A stretch of DNA of 64,000 nucleotides from assembly GCF_030450125.1 (NCBI RefSeq), contig NZ_CP123923.1, positions 2,418,001-2,482,000 on the forward strand, read 5' to 3'. The notes under the pieces are model-generated. The model ran no database searches. It worked only from the letters and a program-made list of their open reading frames with translations, and was not told where the DNA came from. The DNA comes from Streptomyces sp. WP-1. Lineage in GTDB: Bacteria; Actinomycetota; Actinomycetes; Streptomycetales; Streptomycetaceae. Position 1 is the stretch's first letter, and the number at the start of each line of letters is the position of its first letter. The position numbers and the translations under genes were made by a program. Below are positions 10,208 through 20,851 of this stretch, piece after piece.

Positions 10208-11911
10208 TTACGCGGTCAGGCGCGCGATCGCGTCCTCCACCGAGACCTCCTCGCGCTCGCCCGTCCTGCGGTCCTTCAGTTCCAGGACGCCCTCGGCCGA
10301 GCGGCGGCCGGCGACGAGGATCTGGGGGACGCCGATCAGTTCGGCGTCGGTGAACTTGACGCCCGGGGAGACACCGGCGCGGTCGTCGACGAGGACGCGG
10401 ACGCCCGCGGCGGCCAGCTTGCCCGCGACGTCGAGGGCCAGCTCGGTCTGGAGGGCCTTGCCGGCGGCGACCACGTGCACATCGGCTGGGGCGATCTCCT
10501 TGGGCCAGCACAGGCCCTGCTCGTCGGCGGTCTGCTCGGCGAGCGCGGCGACGGCGCGGGAGACGCCGATGCCGTAGGAGCCCATGGTGACGCGGACGGG
10601 CTTGCCGTTCTGGCCGAGGACGTCGAGCTTGAGGGCGTCGGCGTACTTGCGGCCCAGCTGGAAGATGTGGCCGATCTCGATGGCGCGGTCCAGCTTCAGG
10701 CCGGTGCCGCACGTGGGGCAGGGGTCGCCCTCCTGGACCACGACGACGTCCACGTACTCGTCGACCTCGAAGTCGCGCCCGGCGACGACGTTCCTGGCGT
10801 GGGTGTCCGCCTTGTTGGCGCCCGTGATCCAGGCGGTGCCGGGGGCGACGCGGGGGTCGGCGATGTACGTGACCTTCTCGCCCAGGCCCTGGGGGCCGAC
10901 GTAGCCGCGCACCAGGTCGGGGCGGCCGGCGAAGTCCGCCTCGGTGACCATCTCGACGGTGGCGGGCGCGAAGTGCTCCTCGACCTTGCCGAGGTCCACC
11001 TCGCGGTCACCGGGCACGCCCACGGCGACGATCTCGCCGTCCACCTTGACCAGCAGGTTCTTCAGCGTGTCGGAGGCCTGGACGCCGAGCGAGGCGGCGA
11101 GCGTCTCGATGGTCGGGGTGCCGGGGGTGGGGATCTCCTCCAGCGCGGGCACGGCGGAGCCGTCGACGGGCTGGAGCGCGTAGCTGATCGCCTCGGTGTT
11201 CGCGGCGAAGTCGCAGTTCGGGCAGTCCGCGAAGGTGTCCTCGCCGGCCTCGGCGGGGGCCAGGAACTCCTCCGACTTGGAGCCGCCCATGGCGCCGGCG
11301 GTGGCCGCGACGATGCGGTAGTCCAGGCCGAGGCGCGTGAAGATCCGCTGATAGGCCTCGCGGTGCCGGGCGTACGCCTCGGCGAGGCCCTCGTCGGCGG
11401 TGTCGAAGGAGTACGAGTCCTTCATCAGGAACTCGCGGCCGCGCAGGATGCCGGCGCGGGGGCGGGCCTCGTCGCGGAACTTGCTCTGGATCTGGTAGAG
11501 GATCACCGGCAGGTCCTTGTAGGACGTGCACTGGTCCTTGACCAGCAGGGTGAAGATCTCCTCGTGCGTGGGGCCGAGGAGGTAGTCGCCGCCCTTGCGG
11601 TCCTTGAGCCGGAACAGCTCCTGGCCGTACTCGTCCCAGCGGCCGGTGGCGTCGTAGGGCTCGCGGGGCAGCAGCGCGGGGAGCAGCACCTCCTGGGCGC
11701 CGATGGCGTCCATCTCCTCGCGTACGACGCGCTCCACGTTGGCGAGGACCTTCTTGCCCAGGGGCAGCCAGGACCAGATGCCGGCGGCGGTACGGCGGAC
11801 ATAGCCGGCGCGGACGAGGAGCTTGTGGCTGAGGACCTCGGCGTCCGCCGGGTCGTCGCGCAGCGTCTTCACCATCAACTGGGACATGCGCTGGACCTGT
11901 GCGTTGGCCAT
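10208..11911 (-). CDS. proS: Prolyl-tRNA synthetase
   Basis: Class II aminoacyl-tRNA synthetase charging tRNA-Pro. The 567-residue protein is the bacterial type with an editing insertion. The order is motif 1 (about 45-75, [19 protein letters not shown]), motif 2 region ([20 protein letters not shown]), the INS/YbaK-like editing domain (about 225-400), motif 3 ([15 protein letters not shown]) and the anticodon-binding domain (about 465-567). The length is normal for the family. It shares a terminator region with the convergent SDR gene and is followed on the same strand direction only after a gap upstream by the GNAT genes. Confidence 0.98.
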   Translation of the reverse strand: MANAQVQRMSQLMVKTLRDDPADAEVLSHKLLVRAGYVRRTAAGIWSWLPLGKKVLANVERVVREEMDAIGAQEVLLPALLPREPYDATGRWDEYGQELFRLKDRKGGDYLLGPTHEEIFTLLVKDQCTSYKDLPVILYQIQSKFRDEARPRAGILRGREFLMKDSYSFDTADEGLAEAYARHREAYQRIFTRLGLDYRIVAATAGAMGGSKSEEFLAPAEAGEDTFADCPNCDFAANTEAISYALQPVDGSAVPALEEIPTPGTPTIETLAASLGVQASDTLKNLLVKVDGEIVAVGVPGDREVDLGKVEEHFAPATVEMVTEADFAGRPDLVRGYVGPQGLGEKVTYIADPRVAPGTAWITGANKADTHARNVVAGRDFEVDEYVDVVVVQEGDPCPTCGTGLKLDRAIEIGHIFQLGRKYADALKLDVLGQNGKPVRVTMGSYGIGVSRAVAALAEQTADEQGLCWPKEIAPADVHVVAAGKALQTELALDVAGKLAAAGVRVLVDDRAGVSPGVKFTDAELIGVPQILVAGRRSAEGVLELKDRRTGEREEVSVEDAIARLTA

Positions 11912-11994
11912 GGTTCTCGTACTCCTGCCAGATAACCGGTGATGGCATAGGAGGTTAGCCGGGCTTGCCGGGCGGGCGGAAATCGGTTAACGCC

Positions 11995-12525
11995 CTATCG
12001 CCCGCGCAGCGGCAGCGGGGCTCCCATGACGGCGTACGGGCGCTGCGCGCTCGGGAAGTGGACGCGGCGGGCGAGGTCGGTGTAGCCGAGGGAGTGGTAC
12101 AGGCCGCGGGCGGGGCTGTCGATGTCGATCGCGGAGAGGATCGAGCGGGGTTCGGCGGCCGAGTCGGTGATCCGGGTGATCAGACGGCGGCCGATGCCCC
12201 GGTTCTGGTGGTCGGGGTGGACGTGCAGCTCGGTGATCACGAAGGAGTCGTCCAGCCAGGCGTCGTTGCCGGCCGCGCGCAGGTACGGTTCGACGACGGT
12301 CGACCACCAGTGGGTACGGGAGTTGGGCATGCCGTAGACGAAGCCGACGAGGAGCCCCCCGCTGGTCGCGCCGAGGGCCCGCGCGCCCGGGAACTGCATA
12401 TGGCGCTGGACGATCTGGCGCCGTACGGCGACTTCGTCCGGGCCGAGGCCGAACGCCACCGCTTGGACCGCCAGGGCCTCGTCCACGCGGGCCGACAGGT
12501 CCAGGGGGCCGATCGCTAGATCCAT
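11995..12525 (-). CDS. GNAT family N-acetyltransferase
   Basis: A 176-residue GNAT protein. The acetyl-CoA binding motif A is clear: VITELHVHPDHQNRGIGRRL (about residues 110-129), followed by the late motif ARGLYHSLGYTD. The ATG at 12525 is preferred to the upstream in-frame extension to 12558, which has no homology-like content and would run into the preceding gene's stop. It lies 19 bases after the next GNAT gene on the same strand, so the two probably share a transcript. The acceptor substrate is unknown. Confidence 0.9.
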   Translation of the reverse strand: MDLAIGPLDLSARVDEALAVQAVAFGLGPDEVAVRRQIVQRHMQFPGARALGATSGGLLVGFVYGMPNSRTHWWSTVVEPYLRAAGNDAWLDDSFVITELHVHPDHQNRGIGRRLITRITDSAAEPRSILSAIDIDSPARGLYHSLGYTDLARRVHFPSAQRPYAVMGAPLPLRGR

Positions 12526-12544
12526 GCCGGGAGCGTATCCGGGT

Positions 12545-13393
12545 TCAGAACAGCACACTCATGAAGGCGCCGATCTCCTGGAAGCCCACCCTGCGGTACG
12601 TGCGGCGGGCCGCGGTGTTGAAGTCGTTGACGTACAGGCTGACCACGGGCGCGACGTCGGCCAGGGCGTAGCGCAGGACCGCCGCCATGGCCGGGGCGGC
12701 GAGGCCCTTGCCCCGGTGTTCGGGGGCCACCCACACGCCCTGGATCTGGCAGGCCTGGGAGGTCGCCGCGCCGATCTCCGCCTTGAAGACGACCTTGCCG
12801 TCCTTGTCCAGGCGGGCGAAGGACCGGCCGGAGCCGACGAGTTCGGCGACCCGGGCCTGGTAGAGCAGACCGCCGTCGCCCGCCAGCGGCGACACCCCGA
12901 CCTCCTCGGTGAACATCGCCACGCACGCCGGCATGATCGTCTCCATCTCGTCCTTGCGGACGCGGCGGACGTAGGGGTCCGGGGCGATGTCGTCGGGCAT
13001 GCGGTCGGTGACCATCAGGGGCTGCTGGGACCTGACCTCCCGGGCGGGGCCCCAGTGGGGTTCCAGCAGCCGCCACAGCGCGGAGGTGGCGTCGGCGGGC
13101 CCGACGATGGAGGAGCAGCGCCGCCCGGCCCGCCGGGCCCGGTCGGCGAAGCCGCGTACGGCGCGCTCGGTGGCGCAGATCGGGACCAGGTTGGCGCCCG
13201 CGTAGCACAGGGACGTGAGCATGCCGTCCTCGTACCAGCCCCACATCTCGCCGCCGAGGCGCCAGGGGTCGAGCCCGGCGATCTGGACGCGCGCGGTCAC
13301 GAAGGCGTTCGCGACCGGCTCGCGGTCCAGGACGGCGAGCGCGGCGTCGAGGTCGCTCGGATCGAGCACCCGTGAGGTGGTCTGGGTCAACAA
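12545..13393 (-). CDS. GNAT family N-acetyltransferase (DUF4081-like N-terminus)
   Basis: A 282-residue two-part protein. The N-terminal half (LDPSDLDAALAVLDREPVAN to about residue 130) matches the domain found ahead of GNAT domains in this actinobacterial family. The C-terminal half has motif A (IQGVWVAPEHRGKGLAAPAM, about residues 210-229) and the GFQEIGAFMSVLF end. The start is probably one of two adjacent TTG codons (13393 or 13390); the longer open frame to 13651 is not supported by homology. This gene is conserved near proS and ispG in Streptomyces. Confidence 0.87.
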   Translation of the reverse strand: MLTQTTSRVLDPSDLDAALAVLDREPVANAFVTARVQIAGLDPWRLGGEMWGWYEDGMLTSLCYAGANLVPICATERAVRGFADRARRAGRRCSSIVGPADATSALWRLLEPHWGPAREVRSQQPLMVTDRMPDDIAPDPYVRRVRKDEMETIMPACVAMFTEEVGVSPLAGDGGLLYQARVAELVGSGRSFARLDKDGKVVFKAEIGAATSQACQIQGVWVAPEHRGKGLAAPAMAAVLRYALADVAPVVSLYVNDFNTAARRTYRRVGFQEIGAFMSVLF

Positions 13394-13622
13394 GTGCGGG
13401 GGCCTCACCCTGGGGTTTGCGCTGGTCTTGGCACTATAGCCGCGCGTTCCCGGCGGCGCGTCGAACAGTCCGGGATCCTCTGAGGACCGGGCGGCCCGCG
13501 CGTCGTCCGGCGTGCTTCTCGAATCCGTCGGAGAAAAAGCGACACGGGCCCCAACCGATTGCCTCTCCTGCCCCCTTCTTGTTCTCAGAAGCCGGCAGTG
13601 CTGAGGACAGAGGGGACCAAGG

Positions 13623-13952
13623 ATGGGACCGCTGACATGGGTGACGAGCATCCTCCGCCGCGAAGGCGGGTTCTGGAGCTACCTGACGGAACGGACCAGG
13701 AGCCGTACCACGATCGAGCTTGAGCGTGAGCGCAACGCTGCCACCATCAATGTGCTTCCCCTGCTCCGGCCGGGCACCGACTTCCTGGAGACCGAGGAGG
13801 GCGGGCGGACGCGAGTCATCCGCGTGATGCCGCCCCAGACCCGGGACAGCGGTGGCGCCGGCGGCGAGGGAGCGTTGCCGGATCCCTCGTCCGGGGCCCG
13901 GCTCGAACGTTCCGGTCCGAACGACCTGCCGGCAGGTGGACACTCCTGGTGA
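13623..13952 (+). CDS. Small protein of unknown function, first gene of a sigma-factor triad
   Basis: A 109-residue protein I do not recognise. It has no signal peptide or clear membrane segment. Residues 1-45 are basic and probably helical (ILRREGGFWSYLTERTRSRT), followed by a short beta-like part (TRVIRVMPP) and a disordered Gly/Ser/Pro tail. GAGGGG lies upstream of the ATG at 13623. Its stop overlaps the start of the sigma-factor gene (GTGA at 13949-13952), indicating translational coupling. It could modulate the sigma factor, but that is inference from position alone. Confidence 0.65.
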   Translation: MGPLTWVTSILRREGGFWSYLTERTRSRTTIELERERNAATINVLPLLRPGTDFLETEEGGRTRVIRVMPPQTRDSGGAGGEGALPDPSSGARLERSGPNDLPAGGHSW

Positions 13953-14473
13953 ACGACAGGCAGCGGTTCGACAACGAGATCCTCGACCTTTACAAACAGC
14001 ATCACAACGCACTGCGCGGGTCGCTCCTGCGCAGGGGCATCCCGCACCCGGTCGCGGATGAGATCGTCAACGATGTCTTCGCCGCGGTTCGCCGGCGGTG
14101 GCCTGCCATCCGGGACGGCTTCAAGATCGGCTACGCCTACCGGATCGCGGCCAACGAGTCCGCGAAATGGTGGGGCCGCCACGCGGAGGAAGAGAAACAC
14201 CGCGATCGGGACGGGGCCGAGCCCGCCGACGACCGCGACGAGTACCTCCGGATCCTCGACCAGGTCGTGATCGCTCAGGCGATGAAGGAGTTGACGCCCA
14301 GAGAGCGGGAGGTCATCCACCTACGGTTCTACAAAGAGCTGAGCGTCGAGGAAACAGCCGGTGCTCTCGGACTGTCGACCGGGTCGGTCAAGAGCTGTAC
14401 GCACGCGGCGAAGGCCAAATTGCGCGCCAAGCTCGACGAGTTGGACACCAAGTTCGGGGAGGAGGAGCAGTGA
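13949..14473 (+). CDS. RNA polymerase sigma-70 family (ECF-like) sigma factor
   Basis: A 174-residue ECF-type sigma factor with region 2 (about residues 5-75, DEIVNDVFAAVRRRWPAI and YRIAANESAKWWGRH) and region 4 (about 110-165, LTPREREVIHLRFYKELS and GALGLSTGSVKSCTHAAK). Region 4 is a good helix-turn-helix. It starts at the GTG overlapping the previous stop, and its own stop overlaps the next start (GTGA, 14470-14473), so three genes are coupled. No classical zinc anti-sigma factor is present; the downstream membrane protein is the likely partner. Confidence 0.88.
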   Translation: MNDRQRFDNEILDLYKQHHNALRGSLLRRGIPHPVADEIVNDVFAAVRRRWPAIRDGFKIGYAYRIAANESAKWWGRHAEEEKHRDRDGAEPADDRDEYLRILDQVVIAQAMKELTPREREVIHLRFYKELSVEETAGALGLSTGSVKSCTHAAKAKLRAKLDELDTKFGEEEQ

Positions 14474-15021
14474 ACATGAACCAGGAGGACATCCGCTCGG
14501 AGGAGGAGCACGTCGCGTCATTCAGGCTGGCGCTCCAGCGGATGCATGAAGATCCGGCCGAAGCCGCGCGCATCGAGTCGATCATCGAGGACGCGGAACT
14601 CACCGACCCGCAAGCGGCGCTTCACGATCCTCACCCGCACGTAGTCGTGAACGTCAGCGGTGGTGACAGGAACACCGTCAAGATCTTCGGCTCCCACAGC
14701 GACGCCGGCTCCGAACCCCCCCGCGAGCAGGCACCGGCGGCGCCGGTGTCCCCGGTGCGCACGCGCAAGCGCTTCCCGATTCCTGAAGTCCAGCTCACCA
14801 GGACCCGGGCCGTCGCCAATACGGCGTCCTTGAGCCTCATGGCGACGATCGCCCTGTTCGCGATGCAGGGCGGAGGGGCGATGCTGAGCATCGTCCTCAG
14901 CGTCCTCGCCGTGACAACAGCAGGGCTGTCCGTCCTGCTGCCCCACGGTCTCCGGTTCACCACGCGCAAGGCACCGCTGCCCCTGCGCGGAGAGGACCTG
15001 CGCGAGTTGGACCCCCACTGA
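14470..15021 (+). CDS. Small membrane protein coupled to the sigma factor
   Basis: A 183-residue protein from the GTG at 14470 (an ATG at 14476 is an alternative). Residues 1-110 are soluble, with an acidic helical start, a possible strand pair (HVVVNVSGGDRNTVKIFG, 57-74) and a Pro-rich linker. Two membrane segments follow (about 118-133 and 137-157), then a short basic tail. No HxxxCxxC anti-sigma zinc motif is present. Its overlap with the sigma-factor gene suggests a membrane-bound regulator of that factor, but I do not recognise the family. Confidence 0.75.
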   Translation: MNMNQEDIRSEEEHVASFRLALQRMHEDPAEAARIESIIEDAELTDPQAALHDPHPHVVVNVSGGDRNTVKIFGSHSDAGSEPPREQAPAAPVSPVRTRKRFPIPEVQLTRTRAVANTASLSLMATIALFAMQGGGAMLSIVLSVLAVTTAGLSVLLPHGLRFTTRKAPLPLRGEDLRELDPH

Positions 15022-15072
15022 CGAGCGGGGGCGCGGCCATGCACTGGTCGCGCCCCGTCGCCGTGTTGTCGC

Positions 15073-15330
15073 TCACGCCTGGACGAGCCCCAGGAACGCC
15101 TGCCACGCGGTGGTGGGGACGGAGAGGGTGGGGGCGGTGGTGGGGTGCTGCTTGGAGTCGCGGATGTGGATGGTGGTGGGGCAGGTGGCGATCTCGACGC
15201 ACTCGCCGCCGTCACCAGTGCTGTAGCTCGACTTGTGCCAGGGGAGGGCGACTTCGAGGCATTCGCCACCACTGCCAGTGCTGTAGCTGCTCTTGAACCA
15301 TGTCAGCGCGGACAGCTCGTCGATCTTCAT
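15073..15330 (-). CDS. DUF397 family protein with duplicated motif
   Basis: An 85-residue DUF397 protein, a family of small streptomycete proteins paired with WhiJ-like XRE regulators. The family motif occurs twice: WFKSSYSTGSGGECLEVA (about residues 11-28) and WHKSSYSTGDGGECVEIA (about 31-48), then IRDSKQ and the usual FLGLVQA-type C-terminus. Most members carry one copy, so this looks like an internal duplication. Its ATG overlaps the stop of the regulator gene (ATGA, 15327-15330). It likely modulates that regulator by direct contact, as proposed for WhiJ systems. Confidence 0.9.
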   Translation of the reverse strand: MKIDELSALTWFKSSYSTGSGGECLEVALPWHKSSYSTGDGGECVEIATCPTTIHIRDSKQHPTTAPTLSVPTTAWQAFLGLVQA

Positions 15331-16166
15331 GTCTCTCCCAGCAACTTTTCTACAAGGGCCAGTGAACTGTGAGGTGTCAGGGCCTGAGCGCGCAGGATTC
15401 CGTACTGCTCTTCCAGTTCCCTGACCGTCTCACGGTCGGTGTGGAGACGACTGTGCTTGTGCCCCTCCACGTAGGCGATCCTGCGCCCTTCCTTCGTCTC
15501 GATCAAGGTGAACGGGCCGTCAAGGCAAGCGTGCACCTCGCGAGCCGTCGGCATCACCTGGATTTCGACATTCCGGCGATGCCCATGAAGCAGGATCTGC
15601 TCCAACTGCCCACGCAGCACGGCCTGTCCGCCCAGAGGCCGACGAAGAAGGTGCTCTTCGATCACGAAGCTGATGGTCGGGTAGAGGGCTTGAGCGAAGA
15701 CATCCTGTCGGGCCAGACGGGCCGCGACACGCTTCTGGACGGTCTCCTCATCCAGCAGAGGCCGCCACATCCTGAAGACCGCGAGCGCATAGTCCTCTGT
15801 CTGAAGGAGCCCCGGGACGGCCTTCGTAGCGAAGACGTGCAATCCCACCGCCTTCTTCTCCAAGGCCGCAGCGTCCTGGAAGAACGCCGGATACTGCGCC
15901 CTCTCCATGTCCTCGATGAAGTCGATCAGCATCCCGCCCGCGTCCAGCACCTCGTCCGCCTGCCGGATGAACTTCGCGTTCGGGATGCGCCGGCCCACCT
16001 CGTACGACGTGATCGTCGCGGCCGAGTAACCGGTGCGGCGGCCCAACTCGGCCCGGTCCATGCGCGCTTGGACGCGCAGCCGCTTCAGCACCCGCCCGAA
16101 GACGAGCGGAATGCCCGAGCCCGGCGCTTCCTGGCCATCCTGGTCTTCCCGTGCTTCCTCGCTCAT
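15327..16166 (-). CDS. XRE family (Scr1/WhiJ-like) transcriptional regulator
   Basis: A 279-residue regulator. The N-terminal Cro/C1-type helix-turn-helix spans about residues 18-75 (LKRLRVQARMDRAELGRRTG, then SAATITSYEVGRRIPN). The rest is the DUF5753/Scr1-type C-terminal domain (VPGLLQTEDYALAVF, VIEEHLLRRPLGG, QVMPTAREVHACLDGPF). The ATG at 16166 has GGGGG just upstream; an in-frame GTG 12 codons earlier (16202) is possible. It is coupled to the DUF397 gene and divergent from the RsbW-like ATPase, the conserved three-gene WhiJ/AbaA-type layout linked to development and antibiotic control. Confidence 0.92.
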   Translation of the reverse strand: MSEEAREDQDGQEAPGSGIPLVFGRVLKRLRVQARMDRAELGRRTGYSAATITSYEVGRRIPNAKFIRQADEVLDAGGMLIDFIEDMERAQYPAFFQDAAALEKKAVGLHVFATKAVPGLLQTEDYALAVFRMWRPLLDEETVQKRVAARLARQDVFAQALYPTISFVIEEHLLRRPLGGQAVLRGQLEQILLHGHRRNVEIQVMPTAREVHACLDGPFTLIETKEGRRIAYVEGHKHSRLHTDRETVRELEEQYGILRAQALTPHSSLALVEKLLGET

Positions 16167-16301
16167 GTACACCCCCAATGCCTGTGCGCCACCCTCGGTC
16201 ACGGCGCGCTCGTGTACAGCGGCACCTCGCCCTTGTACAACGCCTGGTGGTCCTGGTGCGGCCGCTGTTCAACGCTACTGAGCGTGCGGGACCGTAACCG
16301 C

Positions 16302-16721
16302 GTGAAATCAGAAATCTCCACCCAGGAATTCGCCATGCGCTTCACCTCGACCCCGCGCGGCGCGCGGCTCGCCCGGCGGCTGGTGTCGCTGCGGCTGGAC
16401 GAGTGGGGGCATCCGTACGACGGCCGGGTCAACGAGGCCGTCACGCTGATCGCGGCCGAGTTCGTCGCCAACGCCGTACGGCACGGGCGCGTGCCCGGGC
16501 GGGACTTCCATCTGCGGCTCGCCGAGGAGGACGGTGTCGTACGCCTGGAGGTCTCCGACACCCGGGGCGAACGGCTGCCCGAGCGCCGGGTGCCGTGCGG
16601 TGAGGGCGGGCGGGGGCTGATCCTGGTGGAGGCGCTCGCCGACAAGTGGGGGGTGGCGCCCCGGCAGCCCGGCAAGACCGTCTGGGCGGAGGTACGGCTG
16701 AGTCCCGCCACCCACCGGTGA
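16302..16721 (+). CDS. RsbW-like ATP-binding (HATPase_c_2) regulatory protein
   Basis: A 139-residue GHKL-fold protein of the anti-sigma-factor kinase type. The N-box is AAEFVANAVRHGR (about residues 53-65), followed by LEVSDTRGERLP (G1 box) and GEGGRGLILVEALADKWGV (G2 box). The start at GTG 16302 (VKSEISTQEF) matches relatives; GTG 16284 and ATG 16335 are alternatives. It is divergent from the XRE/DUF397 pair with 135 bases between starts, completing the triad. Phosphorylation or ATP-binding partner is unknown. Confidence 0.88.
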   Translation: MKSEISTQEFAMRFTSTPRGARLARRLVSLRLDEWGHPYDGRVNEAVTLIAAEFVANAVRHGRVPGRDFHLRLAEEDGVVRLEVSDTRGERLPERRVPCGEGGRGLILVEALADKWGVAPRQPGKTVWAEVRLSPATHR

Positions 16722-16743
16722 CGGGACTCGTGATGTCGTACGG

Positions 16744-17901
<1,158 letters not shown>

Positions 17902-18094
17902 CTGCTGTGCAACCCCAAGTCGTGGATCAAGATCCGGCCCCGTGCTACGGCGGGCTCCGGCATCCGAGATTACGGCACCGGCGCGTGCGCGGGCACATCC
18001 CACCCGGGAAACCCCCTCATTGGGGGGCGGCCGGACGCCGCACGGGAAGCGGCCCGGAACCCCAGGGTCCCGGGCCGCCGTGAACGCCGGATGG

Positions 18095-19399
18095 CTAGGA
18101 GATTTTCACCGGGTTCACCACGTCCGCGATGAGCACCAGGACGGTGAAGCAGACGAAGATCCCGGCCACCACGTAGGCCACCGGCATCAGCTTGGCCACG
18201 TCGAACGGGCCCGGGTCCGGACGGCGCAGCACCCGGGCCAGGTTGCGCCGCAGCGCCTCCCACAGGGCACCGGCGATGTGGCCGCCGTCGAGCGGGAGCA
18301 GCGGGAGCATGTTGAACAGGAACAGCGAGAGGTTGAACCCGGCGAGCAGCATCACGAACATGGCCACCTGCTGGGAGGCGGGGATGTCCAGGGTGGCGAT
18401 GTCGCCGGTGATGCGGGCCGCGCCGACGATGCCCATCGGGGAGTCCGGCTGGCGCGGGGCGTTGTCGAACGCGGCGTCCCACAGGGCCGGGATCTTGCCG
18501 GGCAGGGCGGCGAGGGAGTCGACGGCGTCGCCGACCCGGTCGCTCATCCAGGTCACCGAGTCGCCGAAGCCCTGCTTCTGCACGCCGGTGGCGGAGCTGA
18601 AGCCGAGGAAGCCGGCCTTCACGTACTTGCCCTGCACGTAGGTGCCGCTGGAGTCCTTCTGGGCGACCTGGTTGGTGGCGATCTTCGCGTGCAGGGTGAG
18701 CTGCTTCCCGTCGCGCTCGACGACGATCGGCACGTCCTTGCCCGCACTGACCCGGATCAGGTCCGAAAGGGTGTTCCAGTCCTTGGTGGGCTTGCCGGCG
18801 AAGGAGACGATCTTGTCGCGCTTCTGGATGCCGGCGGCCGCGGCCGGGGAGGCCGGGTCGGACTTCTTGCAGGTGTCGCGGTTCTCGCTCTGCGCGATGA
18901 CGCAGGGCGAGACGGAGGCGACGGTGGTGGTCTGCTGCTGGATGCCGAAGCCCATGAGCACGGTGAAGAACAGGGCGATGGCGAGCACCAGGTTCATGAA
19001 CGGGCCCGCGAACATGACGATGACGCGCTTCCAGGGCTTGCGCGTGTAGAACATGCGCGTCTCGTCGCCGGGCTGGAGCTCCTCGTAGGCCGCCGAGCGG
19101 GCGTCCTCGATCATTCCGCGCCACGGTGAGGTGGAACGGGCGGAGATCCGGCCCGCGTTGTCCGGCGGGAACATGCCGATCATGCGGATGTAGCCGCCGA
19201 GCGGGATCGCCTTGATGCCGTACTCGGTGTCGCCCTTCTTGCGCGACCACACGGTGGGGCCGAAGCCGACCATGTACTGCGGGACGCGGATGCCGAAGAG
19301 TTTGGCGGTCGACAGGTGCCCCAGCTCGTGCCACGCGATCGAGACGAGCAGACCGAACGCGAAGACCACTATGCCGAGGATGAACATCAAGGTCGTCAT
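18095..19399 (-). CDS. Site-2 intramembrane zinc metalloprotease (RseP/M50B family)
   Basis: A 434-residue membrane protease that cuts substrates inside the bilayer, typically in regulated proteolysis of anti-sigma factors. The zinc motif HELGH is at residues 24-28 in the first membrane segment. A PDZ domain occupies about 170-290, and the second active-site motif ([17 protein letters not shown]) lies near residue 360, between C-terminal membrane segments. The Cys-containing insertion in the PDZ region ([16 protein letters not shown]) is typical of streptomycete members. Its start overlaps the dxr stop (ATGA). Confidence 0.95.
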   Translation of the reverse strand: MTTLMFILGIVVFAFGLLVSIAWHELGHLSTAKLFGIRVPQYMVGFGPTVWSRKKGDTEYGIKAIPLGGYIRMIGMFPPDNAGRISARSTSPWRGMIEDARSAAYEELQPGDETRMFYTRKPWKRVIVMFAGPFMNLVLAIALFFTVLMGFGIQQQTTTVASVSPCVIAQSENRDTCKKSDPASPAAAAGIQKRDKIVSFAGKPTKDWNTLSDLIRVSAGKDVPIVVERDGKQLTLHAKIATNQVAQKDSSGTYVQGKYVKAGFLGFSSATGVQKQGFGDSVTWMSDRVGDAVDSLAALPGKIPALWDAAFDNAPRQPDSPMGIVGAARITGDIATLDIPASQQVAMFVMLLAGFNLSLFLFNMLPLLPLDGGHIAGALWEALRRNLARVLRRPDPGPFDVAKLMPVAYVVAGIFVCFTVLVLIADVVNPVKIS

Positions 19400-20667
19400 G
19401 CACGCGCCTCCGCGGTCGCCGTCGTGGCTGTGATCTCACGGGCCCGGGTCCGCGCCCAGGTCTCCGCTTCGAGGACGTCCGACACCGTGAGTGAAGTTCC
19501 CGTTCCGGGTGTGCCGTGTTCCTCGACGACCCGGGTGACGGTCTCCATGATCCCGTTGAAGGGCAGCGCGCCGTTCAGGAAAGCCTCGACGCACTCCTCG
19601 TTGGCGGCATTGAACACCGCCGGGGCCGTCCCCGCGAGCTGTCCGACGTGCCGGGCCAGATTCACCGAGGGGAAGGCGTCGTCGTCCAGGGGGAAGAACT
19701 CCCAGGTGGACGCCTTGCTCCAGTCGAAGGCGGGAGCGGCGTCCGGAACCCGTTCGGGCCAGCCGAGACCGATGGCGATCGGGCCCCGCATGTCGGGCGG
19801 CGTGGCCTGGGCGATCGTCGAGCCGTCGGTGAACTCGACCATCGAGTGGACGTACGACTGCGGGTGCACGACCACCTCGATGCGGTCGAACGGGATGTCG
19901 TACAGCAGGTGTGCCTCGATGACCTCCAGGCCCTTGTTGACCAGGGTCGCCGAGTTGACCGTGATCACCGGGCCCATCGCCCAGGTGGGGTGGGCGAGGG
20001 CGTCCTCGACGGTGACCTCCGCGAAATCCGCCTTGGTACGGCCGCGGAAGGGGCCGCCGGAGGCGGTGACGACCAGCTTGCGCACCTCGGCGCGGGTGCC
20101 GGCGGCGAGGGCCTGGAAGAGGGCCGCGTGCTCGGAGTCGACCGGGATGATCTGGCCGGGCTTCGCCAGCGCGGTGACCAGCGGGCCGCCGACGATCAGC
20201 GACTCCTTGTTGGCGAGCGCGAGGGTGCGGCCCGCCTCCAGGGCGGCGAGGGTCGGCGCGAGGCCGATGGACCCGGTGATGCCGTTCAGCACGGTGTGGC
20301 AGTCGGAGGCGGCCAGCTCGGTGGCCGCCTTCGGTCCGGCGAGGATCTCGGGCAGCGGCTCACCGGGGCCGTACGCGGCGGCGAGCGCCTCGCGCAGGGC
20401 CGGTACGACGTCCTCGCGGGCCACCGCGACGGTGCGCACCCGCAGCCGGTGCGCCTGCTCGGCGAGGAGGGCGACCCGGCCGCCGTTGGCGGACAGCGCG
20501 GTGACGCGGAAGCGGCCGGGGTTGCGCAGCACGAGGTCGATGGCCTGGGTGCCGATGGATCCCGTGGAGCCGAGGACCACCACGTCCTTGGGGCCGTCGC
20601 CCGCGAGGGGGTCGTAGACGAGGTGGGGGTCGGCGAGGGGTGCCGGACGGGCAGGGCTGTCGGTCAT
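19396..20667 (-). CDS. dxr: 1-deoxy-D-xylulose 5-phosphate reductoisomerase
   Basis: NADPH- and metal-dependent enzyme of the MEP pathway, converting DXP to MEP. The 423-residue protein has the NADPH loop GSTGSIG (residues 33-39), NKESLIVGG, the metal-binding [22 protein letters not shown] flexible-loop region and [12 protein letters not shown]. An open frame extends upstream to 21183 but the family start is [10 protein letters not shown] at 20667. It is the first gene of the dxr-protease-ispG run, overlapping the protease gene by four bases. Confidence 0.97.
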   Translation of the reverse strand: MTDSPARPAPLADPHLVYDPLAGDGPKDVVVLGSTGSIGTQAIDLVLRNPGRFRVTALSANGGRVALLAEQAHRLRVRTVAVAREDVVPALREALAAAYGPGEPLPEILAGPKAATELAASDCHTVLNGITGSIGLAPTLAALEAGRTLALANKESLIVGGPLVTALAKPGQIIPVDSEHAALFQALAAGTRAEVRKLVVTASGGPFRGRTKADFAEVTVEDALAHPTWAMGPVITVNSATLVNKGLEVIEAHLLYDIPFDRIEVVVHPQSYVHSMVEFTDGSTIAQATPPDMRGPIAIGLGWPERVPDAAPAFDWSKASTWEFFPLDDDAFPSVNLARHVGQLAGTAPAVFNAANEECVEAFLNGALPFNGIMETVTRVVEEHGTPGTGTSLTVSDVLEAETWARTRAREITATTATAEARA

Positions 20668-20851
20668 CCCCCCATTGTGGCCGCAAGCGGTGACGGCCCG
20701 GACAGGGTGTCCCCTCAAGGAGTGTGTGTCCACTCGGGGAGTGTGTCCGAAGGCGAAGTAAGAGTGAAGATCCTGTGATAGCACTTCAGTCTTCGCGTCT
20801 TTTCCTCGCGGAACTCTTTCTCGCGGACGACATCCTTGGGGGGATCTCTTC

